DNA of 64,000 bases from JAHEJN01 sp963787285. Lineage in GTDB: Bacteria > Actinomycetota > Acidimicrobiia > Acidimicrobiales > JAHEJN01. A program made the translations under genes and the position numbers. Positions 36,554 to 44,528 of the stretch are shown here, piece by piece (the stretch's first letter is position 1; every line of letters starts with the position of its first letter). The notes beneath the pieces were generated by a model. The model was given only the letters and a program-made list of their open reading frames with translations. It was not told where the DNA came from and searched no databases. The DNA is taken from positions 186,001-250,000 of the forward strand of contig CAWBCM010000008.1 in the NCBI GenBank assembly GCA_963787285.1, given 5' to 3'.

Positions 36554-36678
36554 CGACGTTTCTCCTCGGGCACCTGGCGGCTCAGCGAACGACCGCGTGC
36601 CACCAACCGCATGGCGTAGGCCGCGAGTACTCCGCCGGTGGCGCCCCAGCCCAACACGATGTAGCCCCAGTTGCTCAT
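36541..36678 (-). CDS. ccmD: CcmD-like 45-residue membrane peptide
   Basis: A 45-residue frame begins MSNWGYIVLGWGATGGVLAAYAMRLV and ends in a basic RGRSLSRQVPEEKRRWMQ. This is the CcmD layout: one membrane helix starting with an aromatic-rich segment, then a cytoplasmic basic tail. Its ATG overlaps the ccmC stop (ATGA) and its stop codon overlaps the ccmE start by 13 bases. CcmD helps release CcmE from the CcmABC complex. It was found by reading the sequence directly. Confidence 0.85.
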   Translation of the reverse strand: MSNWGYIVLGWGATGGVLAAYAMRLVARGRSLSRQVPEEKRRWMQ

Positions 36679-37430
36679 GACCCACCGCCGACCAACTCGG
36701 CCTCACGGCGGCGCTCGTCGAGCGCGAGACCGAGCGAATGCATGTCGACCTGGTCTTCGAGCCACGCGATTCGGAACCGATGGACGAGCAGCCACGCGAA
36801 CACGAGGGTGAACACCAGAAGTCCGAAGAACAGGCTGAACAGCATCAGGTCGTCGAGCTTCGGGTCGAAGTCGGTGCTCAGCACCGTGGCTTCCTGGTGA
36901 AGGGTTCGCCACCATTTGACCGAGAAGTGGACGAGCGGGATGTTCACCACGCCGATGAGCGCCACGATGGCCGAACGGCTGGCGCGAACGGTCGGATCGG
37001 CCGGAATGCGCCGAACGGCCAGGTAACCGACGAACATGAGGAACAGCACCAGCGTCGACACGAGCCGGGCATCACCCCACTCCCAGTACGTACCCCATGT
37101 CGGTCGCCCCCAGATCATGCCGGTGAGCAGGGCCAGCCCGCAGAACAGGACCCCGATCTCGGCCGCCGACGCGGCCACGAGATCCCACCACTGCGACTTT
37201 TTCCACAGCACGAAGGCGGAGCCGACGGCGGTGAGGCTGAACGACAGGTACGCAAGCCACGCCGAGGGCACGTGCACGTACATCAACCGCACCAGCTCGC
37301 CCTGAGTCTGATCGGCGGGGCTGAACACCAACCCGAGCAGTACGAGCCACACCACACCCAACGCGGCGAGTGCGCCGAGGGTGCGGGTGGCCTTGGAGCC
37401 AGTGGTGGTGACGGCCGGAGCCTTGGTCAC
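36675..37430 (-). CDS. ccmC: CcmC heme handling protein
   Basis: This 251-residue six-helix protein has the WWD motif IWGRPTWGTYWEWGDARL and the two axial His in YVHVPSAWLAYL and NIPLVHFSVKWWRTLH. With CcmD it loads heme onto CcmE. The GTG at 37430 overlaps the ccmB stop by 4 bases; the frame extending to 37517 overlaps ccmB and is unlikely. Confidence 0.95.
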   Translation of the reverse strand: MTKAPAVTTTGSKATRTLGALAALGVVWLVLLGLVFSPADQTQGELVRLMYVHVPSAWLAYLSFSLTAVGSAFVLWKKSQWWDLVAASAAEIGVLFCGLALLTGMIWGRPTWGTYWEWGDARLVSTLVLFLMFVGYLAVRRIPADPTVRASRSAIVALIGVVNIPLVHFSVKWWRTLHQEATVLSTDFDPKLDDLMLFSLFFGLLVFTLVFAWLLVHRFRIAWLEDQVDMHSLGLALDERRREAELVGGGS

Positions 37431-38110
37431 GATTCCTCCATCAGGGGGCCGAAGGCGACAAGGCCGAGCGCCACGTACACGAGGGCGAAGATCGCCAGGA
37501 AATTGAACCACGACCATCCGTCGACGGCGACATCACCCAATGCGGCGCCCATGGCTCGGGTGGCGCCGATCAGCACGGGCGCCAGGACGGGCAGCAGCAG
37601 AAGCGGCAGGAGAGTCTCCTTCACACGGAGTCCGGCGGTGAGCACTCCGTACAGGGTGCCAGCGGAAGCGATGCCAACGGGCGCGACCAGTCCGGTGGCG
37701 GCCAGGAGAACCCATCCGTCGAGCTCGGCGGTGAAGAACACGACCACACCGAGTGCGAGGAGGATCTCGAGAACGAAGAGCTGGAGGGCGATGGCAGCGG
37801 CCTTCCCTGCGAACACTGCGGCGGGCTGGAGACCCGAGAGGCGGAGCGCCTCACGCACGCCGACATCGGCTTCGACGGCAAAGGCCCGCTGCACCAACAT
37901 CACCGCGGAGAACAGGACCGCTATCCAGTACAGGCCCGCCGTGAGCTGTTGGAGTGTCTGGCGGTTGCCGTCGAGGGCGAACGCGAAGATCACCAGGACG
38001 AGTACGGCGAAGGGAACCACCTGGGCCATGCCCACACGCGATCGCCATTCCACCCGCAGATCCTTGCCGGCGACGAGACGGGCCTGACCGAGCAGCGAGG
38101 CGTCAGCCAT
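37427..38110 (-). CDS. ccmB: CcmB heme exporter permease
   Basis: This 227-residue protein has six membrane helices and the CcmB family pattern: KDLRVEWRSRVGMAQVVPFAVLVLVIFAFAL, YWIAVLFSAVMLVQRAFAVE and LRLSGLQPAAVFAGKAAAIALQLFVLEILL. With CcmA it forms the ABC unit that drives heme release from CcmC to CcmE. It overlaps ccmA by 8 bases. Confidence 0.94.
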   Translation of the reverse strand: MADASLLGQARLVAGKDLRVEWRSRVGMAQVVPFAVLVLVIFAFALDGNRQTLQQLTAGLYWIAVLFSAVMLVQRAFAVEADVGVREALRLSGLQPAAVFAGKAAAIALQLFVLEILLALGVVVFFTAELDGWVLLAATGLVAPVGIASAGTLYGVLTAGLRVKETLLPLLLLPVLAPVLIGATRAMGAALGDVAVDGWSWFNFLAIFALVYVALGLVAFGPLMEES

Positions 38111-38798
38111 CGATCGCCTCGAGCGAGTCGACAGCGGGCGGCCCGCCTACTGCGCGGTGCACGACGTGCCCACCGGCCAGCACGACGTGCCGGTGGGCCA
38201 GGGCGACGGCCCGGTCGAGGTCGTGGGAGGCGATGAGCACCGCAGCGCCACCGGCCGCGGCACGCCGCACGATGCTGTCGAGCAGGTCACGGGCGGCCTC
38301 GTCGAGGGCCCCGTGAGGTTCGTCGAGCAGCCACACCCGTGGCCGGCGAGCCAACAGGATGGCCAGCGCCGTGCGGCGACGCTGGCCCGCCGACAAGCGG
38401 GCGGCGGCCACGTCGGCGAGACGGCCGTCGAGCCCGAGCCGGGTCATGGCGAGCTCCGCGTCGGCGTCGGATGCACCGACGGCCCGGGACCAGAAGCGGA
38501 TGTTGTCGCGCACGGTCAGATCGTCGTACAGACCCGACTCGTGACCGAGATAGCCCACCGATCGGCGAACACGGCGGCGGGCGGTGGCGACGTCGTGGCC
38601 ATCGACGATCGCGGTTCCGCGCTCGACGGGCAACAAGCCGGCGCAGAGGCGCAGGAGCGTGGTCTTTCCGGCGCCGTTCGGTCCCTGCACCAGCACGATC
38701 TCGCCGGGACGAACCGACAGGTCGACCCCCGACAGGGCCGGGAACCGGCCGAGCAGGGCCACGACTCCGCGAAGCGCCACGATGGGCTCGGTGACCAC
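38103..38798 (-). CDS. ccmA: CcmA heme exporter ATP-binding protein
   Basis: This 231-residue ATPase has Walker A VQGPNGAGKTTLLRL, Q-loop GYLGHESGLYDDLTVRDNI, the short signature LSAGQRRRTALAILLARR and Walker B VWLLDEPHGALDE followed by the H-loop ASHDLD. The LSAGQ form and length fit CcmA. It is the first gene of the operon. The 78-base gap to the divergent sortase gene should contain the operon promoter. Confidence 0.94.
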   Translation of the reverse strand: MVTEPIVALRGVVALLGRFPALSGVDLSVRPGEIVLVQGPNGAGKTTLLRLCAGLLPVERGTAIVDGHDVATARRRVRRSVGYLGHESGLYDDLTVRDNIRFWSRAVGASDADAELAMTRLGLDGRLADVAAARLSAGQRRRTALAILLARRPRVWLLDEPHGALDEAARDLLDSIVRRAAAGGAAVLIASHDLDRAVALAHRHVVLAGGHVVHRAVGGPPAVDSLEAIDG

Positions 38799-38876
38799 GG
38801 TGCAAGGGTACCGGCGGCCGGCAAAGGTCCCTGGTGCGAACCAGTAGCGTGAGCGCCCTGACTACCCTGCCGTTCC

Positions 38877-39980
38877 ATGGGTGTGGCTCGAGTCCTGGGG
38901 GCGATCGGTCGGTTCCTCATCGGGGCCGGGGTGATCATGTTGCTGTTCGTCGCGTTCCAGCTGTGGGGAACGGGCCTCCAGCACGCACAGGCCCAGGACG
39001 ACCTGGCCGATGACTTCGACTCGCTCCTGGAGACGGCGCCGCTCAGCGTCGACCTGGTCGCCGCCACCGAACCGGGCGAGCCTGCCACCGACGACCCCGT
39101 GGTCACCGACGGATCTGCCCCCGAGCCGGAAGCTTTCGAGCTCACCGGCACCGAGGGCACCTTCAGCGAGAACGAGCGCAAGTTCATCGAGTTGCTGTAT
39201 CCGCCCAACGGCGATGTGCTCGGCAAGATCGACATCGCCCGGATCGGCCTCGACGAGTTCTTCGTCGAGGGAACCGGCGTCGCCGATCTCCGGCAGGGTC
39301 CCGGCCACTACCGCTCCAACCCGCTTCCCGGCCAGCCCGGGAACGCCGCCATTGCCGGCCATCGCACCACCTACGGCGCGCCGTTCAATCGCATCGACGA
39401 GCTCGAACCGGGCGACGAGATCGTCATCACCACCCTCCAGGGCGAGTTCACCTACCGGGTCGTCCCCCAGACCGACGGATCGGGCGAGACCCGTGGACAC
39501 TTCATCGTCAGTCCGGGTGACACGCAGGTCCTCGACGACTTCGGCGACAACCGTCTGACTCTCACCGCCTGCCACCCCAAGTTCAGTGCCCGACAGCGCA
39601 TCATCGTCGTGGCCGAGCTGGTGGAGGCGCCGGCTCAGGCCCTGCCCCGACCCGAGAAGCTGGCCGAGCTCGATGCGCTGACCACGGGCACCGAGTCGAC
39701 CGTCATCGCCGATGAGCCAGGTCCTGATGACGCCATTCCGTCGGTGGTCGAGGCGGCCGCGGTGGGAGAGGAGTCCTTCGGTGAGGGCCTCAACGGCGAC
39801 CGCGACGCCATTCCCTCCGCCGTGAGCTGGGGTCTTTCTGCGCTGGCCGTCTGGTTGACCGCCGGTTGGATCGGTCGTCGGTGGCGGCTGCTGCCCTCGT
39901 ACGCTCTGGCCATGGTGCCGTTCCTGGTCCTCTTGTTCATCTCCTTCACGTACATCGACCGGGCGCTCCCGTCGTACTGA
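38877..39980 (+). CDS. Class E sortase
   Basis: This 367-residue sortase cleaves a cell-wall sorting signal and joins the protein to the wall. A single N-terminal anchor (FLIGAGVIMLLFVAFQLW) is followed by an acidic linker and the sortase barrel with catalytic His162 (GHRTTYGAPF), Cys232 (TACHPKFSARQR) and Arg241. The TLTxCHPKFSA form is class E. A second membrane segment near the C-terminus (YALAMVPFLVLLFISFTYI) is an extra feature. The ATG at 38877 is used. It forms a unit with the next lipoprotein gene, 3 bases away. Confidence 0.92.
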   Translation: MGVARVLGAIGRFLIGAGVIMLLFVAFQLWGTGLQHAQAQDDLADDFDSLLETAPLSVDLVAATEPGEPATDDPVVTDGSAPEPEAFELTGTEGTFSENERKFIELLYPPNGDVLGKIDIARIGLDEFFVEGTGVADLRQGPGHYRSNPLPGQPGNAAIAGHRTTYGAPFNRIDELEPGDEIVITTLQGEFTYRVVPQTDGSGETRGHFIVSPGDTQVLDDFGDNRLTLTACHPKFSARQRIIVVAELVEAPAQALPRPEKLAELDALTTGTESTVIADEPGPDDAIPSVVEAAAVGEESFGEGLNGDRDAIPSAVSWGLSALAVWLTAGWIGRRWRLLPSYALAMVPFLVLLFISFTYIDRALPSY

Positions 39981-39983
39981 TCC

Positions 39984-40568
39984 ATGCGTCCCCTCCTCGC
40001 AGTCCTCTGCGCCGGAATCCTGCTCGTCTCGGCCTGCAGCTCGGGCGACTCCCCTGCCGACGGCGTCACCGGCCCTTCGGTTCCGAGCATCGTCGAGGCC
40101 ACGCCCACGCCGGTCGTCGAGTCCGACGGCGCCGAGATCGAGCTGACCGAGGTACCCGAGGAGGAGGAGGGCGTGCTGGTGAACCCCTTCGATCTCGACC
40201 CCGGTGACTGCTTCAACACCTACGGCGTGGCCGGTCCCGAGCCCGACGTGCAACCGACGACACGGGTGGTCGACTGCGAGGGCCCACACGAGAGCGAGGT
40301 CTACTACCAACGCAATCTCCCCGGCGGGCCGGAGGAGAACTTCCCCGGTGAGGACGCCGTTCGGCGGGCCGCCGAGGAACGCTGCTACCGCGAGTTCGAG
40401 GACTTCACCGGAGCAGTGTACGAGCTCTCGGCGCTGGAGATCGGCGTGATGCATCCCACCTTCGACACCTGGACCGGGCCGGGGCTGCATCGGGAGATCA
40501 CCTGCTACGTGTATGCCGTCTCGGGCGGCGCGCTGCAAGGCGGATCCATGGCCGCCTCGGGCATTTGA
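39984..40568 (+). CDS. Lipoprotein with septum-formation-like domain
   Basis: This 194-residue lipoprotein has signal peptide MRPLLAVLCAGILLVSAC (lipobox LVSAC, Cys18), an acidic linker, and a Septum_form-like domain: LDPGDCFNTYG, VVDCEGPHESEVYY, NFPGEDAVRRAAEERCYREFEDFTG. The paired cysteines are typical of this family, found near the division site in mycobacteria and relatives. It is coupled to the sortase gene. Confidence 0.8.
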   Translation: MRPLLAVLCAGILLVSACSSGDSPADGVTGPSVPSIVEATPTPVVESDGAEIELTEVPEEEEGVLVNPFDLDPGDCFNTYGVAGPEPDVQPTTRVVDCEGPHESEVYYQRNLPGGPEENFPGEDAVRRAAEERCYREFEDFTGAVYELSALEIGVMHPTFDTWTGPGLHREITCYVYAVSGGALQGGSMAASGI

Positions 40569-40575
40569 GCTCGGT

Positions 40576-41724
40576 TCACCTCGCCATGATCAGAGCGAGA
40601 CCGGTCCACGACTGGGGAATCGCGCCCAGGCCGACACCGTCGTCGACCGTCCAGTACTCGGCCAACCCCGATCGCACGGCGCCCTCGACGGCGCGCGACG
40701 CGACATCGGTCGCTTCGACGGCTCGACCGCGTTCGAGCAGTGCGAGCCACAGCAGATACGCCAGCTGAGGCCACACCGGACCCCGCCAATACGTCCGCTC
40801 GGCGTAGACCGACTCGCCACGGTGCACTCCGGCGGGGCCGTACCGTCCGCCGAAGGCCCCGGGATCGCACAGCTGGGCACACACCGCGTCGACTGCGGCA
40901 GCGTTGGTGGTGACCAACAGCGGCAGCAGCGCATCGGCGGTCCGACAGCGCCCCGAACCCCCTGCGGTCGCCCCCGCATCGACCCAGGTGGCCAGCTCCG
41001 GCTCCCAGCGTCGGTCGATCGCGGCGGCGAGATCGTCGGCCGCATCGAGCAGCGCTCCGTCGCCTGTCGCCGCGCCGAGCCGTCGTGCGTTCCATGCGAG
41101 CAGAGCGTTGAAACCCACCGACGCGACAGGAAACGCCGGGTTGTCGATCGCGGCGCCGTCGCGATCCGGCACGACCGAGGAGACCAGGTGGGACTTGGTC
41201 ACCCGCCATCGATCGGGCGCCCAACCGCCCGGGCACAGATCGTCCCAACGCGGCGAGTCGTCGGCCCCCGACTCCCAGGGATGACAGAGCCGGACCAGTC
41301 CGGACCGATCGCGCGCCCGATCGTCGATGAGGAAACGCAGCCCGCGTCTTGCCCCTTCGACGACCGGCTCGGCGAGGTCGACCCCGTCCTCGAGGAGGAG
41401 GGCGACCGCATGACCGTACATGGGCGGTTGGGTGATGCTCGACGCACCTCTGCGACCCCAGAACTCCTCGGAGGCCCCCGGATCGAGCTGGTAGTTCATG
41501 TGAGGTACGAAGCCCCGACGGGTCTGGGTCGACAACACCTGAGCGAGCTCGGCCTCGGCGCGATCGGTGCGGCCCAACGCCTGCCAGATGACGGCATGGA
41601 AGCACGAATCCCACAGCCACTGCCACGGATACACGTCCGAGTTCGGCGCTGCGTAGCCTGCAGTGGTCCAGTGCGCATCGAGCATGTCTCGCACCGATGC
41701 CTCCAGACCCTCCCGTTCCGTCAC
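40576..41724 (-). CDS. GH63/MGH1-like glycoside hydrolase (six-hairpin)
   Basis: This protein of about 382 residues has YPWQWLWDSCFHAVIWQAL, GFVPHMNYQ, ITQPPMYGHAVALLL and TYWRGPVWPQLAYLLWLALL, all features of trehalase- and mannosylglycerate-hydrolase-like alpha/alpha toroid enzymes. The likely catalytic Asp lies in WLWDSCF. It probably cleaves an alpha-linked disaccharide or glycosyl-glycerate. The start is uncertain: GTG 41724 is taken, ATG 41757 or 41760 is possible. Its 5' end is divergent from and may overlap the neighbouring glycosyltransferase start, suggesting coordinated synthesis and breakdown of the same glycan. Confidence 0.8.
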   Translation of the reverse strand: MTEREGLEASVRDMLDAHWTTAGYAAPNSDVYPWQWLWDSCFHAVIWQALGRTDRAEAELAQVLSTQTRRGFVPHMNYQLDPGASEEFWGRRGASSITQPPMYGHAVALLLEDGVDLAEPVVEGARRGLRFLIDDRARDRSGLVRLCHPWESGADDSPRWDDLCPGGWAPDRWRVTKSHLVSSVVPDRDGAAIDNPAFPVASVGFNALLAWNARRLGAATGDGALLDAADDLAAAIDRRWEPELATWVDAGATAGGSGRCRTADALLPLLVTTNAAAVDAVCAQLCDPGAFGGRYGPAGVHRGESVYAERTYWRGPVWPQLAYLLWLALLERGRAVEATDVASRAVEGAVRSGLAEYWTVDDGVGLGAIPQSWTGLALIMAR

Positions 41725-42769
41725 CGACGACTCGCATCCATTGCCGACCTGCGCCATCATCTCGTTCCGACTGGGCCTCACCGACGGCGTCTCGGTTGTC
41801 GCGCTCCGCTGGCAGCAGCTGCTGACCGAGCTCGGCTTCGACGTGGTGACCATCGCCGGCGAGGGTCCGGTCGACCGTATCGTGCCCGGTCTCGCCCTTC
41901 GGGCATCGACTGCCCCGACCGATGAGGAGCTGGACGCTGCGCTGGCCGACGCCGACCTCGTCGTGGTGGAGAACCTCTGCACCATTCCTCTCAACCTCGG
42001 CGCCGCCCGTGCGGTGGCCGAGGCCAGGAGGGGGAAGCCGACGATCCTGCACCACCACGACCCACCGTGGCAGCGCGAGCAGTGGGCGCACGTCACCGAG
42101 CTCCCACCGACCGACGACGCCTGGGCCCACGTGACCATCAACGACCTGACCCGCCGGCAGTTCGAGGCCCGAGGGATCCCGGCCACCACCATCTACAACG
42201 CCTTCGACACCGAGGCAACGCCCGGTGACCGGTGGGCGATGCGGGCCGAGCTCGGCGTGGCCGACCACGAGGTGCTCGTGGCCCATCCCGTGCGGGCGAT
42301 TCCGCGCAAGAACGTCCCGGTGGCCCTGCGGGTGGCCGAACAGCTCGGGGGCACGTACTGGTTGCTCGGGCAGGCCGAGGACGGGTACGGACCCGAGCTC
42401 GACTGGCTGCTGGCCAGCGCCCGGTGCCGGGTGATCCAGCGCCGCATGCTGCGTATCCCCGACATCTATGCAGCGGCCGACGTGGTGGTGTTCCCCTCGC
42501 TCTGGGAGGGATTCGGCAATCCGCCGATCGAGGCCGCCATTCACGCCCGACCGGTGCTCGTCGGCAACTACCCGGTGGCCGACGAGCTCGCCGCGCTGGG
42601 CTTCGACTGGTTCCGGCCCGGCGACATCGACGGTCTGGCCGCCGAGATCGAATCTCCCGATGTGGCCAGACTGAGCCACAATCGAGATCTGGCTCGGCAG
42701 TGGTTCTCCTTCGACCGCATCCGCCGACAACTCGCCGACCTGCTCACCGAACGAGGATGGCTTCCGTGA
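41684..42769 (+). CDS. GT4-like glycosyltransferase
   Basis: This protein of about 361 residues has CAIISFRLGLTDGVSVVALRWQQLLTELGFDVVTIAGEG, a GT-B acceptor-side start, then VLVAHPVRAIPRKNVPVALRVAEQL and the nucleotide-sugar site IPDIYAAADVVVFPSLWEGFGNPPIEAAI, the EX7E-type motif of retaining GT4 enzymes. The substrate is unknown. The ATG at 41684 is used, but the conserved region begins at about 41741 (a TTG), so the true start may be later. It overlaps the hydrolase 5' region on the other strand and ends with a GTGA overlap with the next gene. Confidence 0.8.
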   Translation: MSRTDASRPSRSVTDDSHPLPTCAIISFRLGLTDGVSVVALRWQQLLTELGFDVVTIAGEGPVDRIVPGLALRASTAPTDEELDAALADADLVVVENLCTIPLNLGAARAVAEARRGKPTILHHHDPPWQREQWAHVTELPPTDDAWAHVTINDLTRRQFEARGIPATTIYNAFDTEATPGDRWAMRAELGVADHEVLVAHPVRAIPRKNVPVALRVAEQLGGTYWLLGQAEDGYGPELDWLLASARCRVIQRRMLRIPDIYAAADVVVFPSLWEGFGNPPIEAAIHARPVLVGNYPVADELAALGFDWFRPGDIDGLAAEIESPDVARLSHNRDLARQWFSFDRIRRQLADLLTERGWLP

Positions 42770-43029
42770 CCGACATCGATCCCGTGCTCGAACGGCGAGA
42801 ACAAATCGATCGGATCACCGCGCTCGGAAAGCGGATCGGATACTCGCTCTTCGGCCTGGCGTGTGTCCTGTTCGTGATCGGTTTCGTCGTGGGCTTCAAC
42901 GACACGACGGTGAACGTCATCGTGGCTGCCATCGTGATCGGCTCGGTCATCCTGGCCCCGGCCATCGTCTTCGCGTACGGCGTGAAGGCGGCCAATCGGG
43001 AGGACGCCGGGGGCGGGTCGTTCCACTAG
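42766..43029 (+). CDS. Small two-helix membrane protein
   Basis: This 87-residue protein has an N-terminal amphipathic segment (PVLERREQIDRITALGKRIGY), two hydrophobic helices (SLFGLACVLFVIGFVVGF; VNVIVAAIVIGSVILAPAIVFAYGV) and a Gly-rich tail. The GTG at 42766 is favoured: GAGG at 42753-42756 is 9 bases upstream and the start overlaps the glycosyltransferase stop (GTGA). ATG 42757 is the alternative. I do not recognise the family. Confidence 0.72.
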   Translation: MTDIDPVLERREQIDRITALGKRIGYSLFGLACVLFVIGFVVGFNDTTVNVIVAAIVIGSVILAPAIVFAYGVKAANREDAGGGSFH

Positions 43030-43052
43030 ACCTGGCGGTAACATCGAGCGCC

Positions 43053-43640
43053 ATGACGAGCCGGCTTCCCGCGGCGACGCGCCGACAGCAACTGGTCGAG
43101 GTTGCCACCGACACCTTTGGTGACACGGGCTTCCACGCCACGTCGATGAACGACGTGGCCTCGGCTGCCGGTGTGACCAAGCCGGTGCTGTATCAGCACT
43201 TCTCGTCGAAGGAAGATCTCTTCGAAGCGGTCCTGCGTCACGTCGGGAGCCAGTTGCGAAGTCTGCTCGAGGCCGCGGCCTCCGCCGACGGGCTGACGCC
43301 TCGCCAACGAGTCGAGCGCGGATTCGCGGCCTACTTCGCCTTCCTACGGGACCATCGCGCCAGCGCCCGAGTCTTGTTCGGCGAGGCCCGTCGAACCGAC
43401 GAGTCGACCGCCGCCGAGGCCGACCGCGCGGTGGAGTCCATCGCCGACTTCGTCGCAACGCTCATCGAGATCGAGGGCCTCGACGAGCGGGCCCGGCAGG
43501 TGTTGGCCAACGGCATCGTCGGCCTGGCCGAGGGCGCGGGTCGGTTCTGGGCACGAAACCAGCACCAGATGAGCGCCGACGAGCTGGCCGCGCTCACCGC
43601 CGAGCTCGCATGGAGCGGGCTCCGGGGCGACCATCGCTGA
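43053..43640 (+). CDS. TetR/AcrR family transcriptional regulator
   Basis: This 195-residue regulator has the N-terminal HTH TRRQQLVEVATDTFGDTGFHATSMNDVASAAGVTKPVLYQHFSSKEDLFEAV, followed by a helical ligand-binding domain with no recognisable effector signature. It stands 23 bases downstream of a small membrane protein gene and 10 bases from the convergent NUDIX gene. Its target is unknown. Confidence 0.9.
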   Translation: MTSRLPAATRRQQLVEVATDTFGDTGFHATSMNDVASAAGVTKPVLYQHFSSKEDLFEAVLRHVGSQLRSLLEAAASADGLTPRQRVERGFAAYFAFLRDHRASARVLFGEARRTDESTAAEADRAVESIADFVATLIEIEGLDERARQVLANGIVGLAEGAGRFWARNQHQMSADELAALTAELAWSGLRGDHR

Positions 43641-43650
43641 CGCTGCTCCG

Positions 43651-44136
43651 TCAAGGCGGCGAGATGTCTTGGGGAACCGACGGGATGACTCCTCGGGCCA
43701 GATCGGGGAGGAACTCCTTCAGCCGTGGCGGCAGGAACCGATCGGTCGCCGCGAGAACATCGTCGACCTTCCACCATCGGGCTGCTTCGAAGGCGGCGAT
43801 CTCGAACGCCTCGAGTCCCGTCGGGTTCCATTCCCCGCCGTCACACCACGCCACGTGTATCCGTTCGTCGGAGTCGAAGAACATGCCGGCGAAAGTGAAC
43901 TGCACCTGCTGGGTCCACACGCAGGGACCCATCTCGACCTCGAAGAAGCCCGTCTCCTCGAAGAGCTCGCGTCGGGCCGCATCGGCGGAGTCCTCCCCGT
44001 GACCCATGCCCCCGCCGGGGATCTCCCACCAGGCCGGCGCATACGGATCGAGCGGATCGCTCGCCTGCATGAGGAAGATCCGTTGGTCCCGGTCGAAGAG
44101 CACGACCCGCGCCGCCGGTCGCTTGCGGTTGAACAT
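43651..44136 (-). CDS. NUDIX hydrolase
   Basis: This 161-residue protein has the full NUDIX box from Gly42 to Phe64 (GX5EX7REUXEEXGU; RELFEETGF). It lies in a beta-strand context (ARVVLFDRDQRIFLMQ) and has a Trp-rich C-terminal part. It hydrolyses a nucleoside diphosphate linked to another group; the substrate is not fixed. The ATG at 44136 is used. Confidence 0.88.
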   Translation of the reverse strand: MFNRKRPAARVVLFDRDQRIFLMQASDPLDPYAPAWWEIPGGGMGHGEDSADAARRELFEETGFFEVEMGPCVWTQQVQFTFAGMFFDSDERIHVAWCDGGEWNPTGLEAFEIAAFEAARWWKVDDVLAATDRFLPPRLKEFLPDLARGVIPSVPQDISPP

Positions 44137-44528
44137 GGCGACCAGGCTAGGGCGGGACGCGATCGGGTCCGGGCGGCGAACCGTCCGGACCCGAATTCAG
44201 TGCGCTCTGGCCGGTCGGCCTCGAAGCGTTCCACCAGTTCTTCCTCGAAGTGACCCCGCGGGGTCCTACGGGTGAGAGAAAGCTGCGAGAGGGCCTCGAT
44301 GCGGCCGGCCAGGACACCGGTCACTCCCCGCCACTCCGACGGCGTGTGACTGCTGTCACTATCTTCGCGATCGGGCCCGAGGTCAAGCCGGCATGACCAA
44401 CGTCATGCAACCGTTGCGAACCCGTCACGACTTGTTGCTTTCGCTCCGACCGTCGCGCGACTAGCCTCTCTGGGCTAGGGCGTGGCCTGTTCCGGGTCGC
44501 CCCTGTTCCCGAAACCCTGGAGGGGTAC
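44137..44528. promoter_or_regulatory. Promoter region of the amino-acid ABC operon: inverted repeats, no gene
   Basis: This 392-base gap holds no convincing gene. It contains several inverted repeats. CGGGTCCGG/CCGGACCCG (44164-44172 and 44185-44193) lies close to the divergent NUDIX start. GTGAC-TGCT-GTCAC is at 44346-44359. GCATGAC-CAAC-GTCATGC (44391-44408) is a perfect 7-base pair of arms. CTAGCC-GGCTAG (44462-44479) flanks the region near the aapJ leader. The second and third are good candidate operators for a nitrogen or amino-acid regulator. The promoter hexamers could not be assigned. The RBS GGAGGGG lies just before the aapJ ATG at 44529. Confidence 0.55.

Noticed and set aside
43719..44324. 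Minus-strand frame in the gap before aapJ (starts MTGVLAGRIEALSQLSLTRR)
   Set aside because: The first 40 residues look plausible, but there is no stop before it runs out of frame through the NUDIX gene, so it cannot be a separate small gene.
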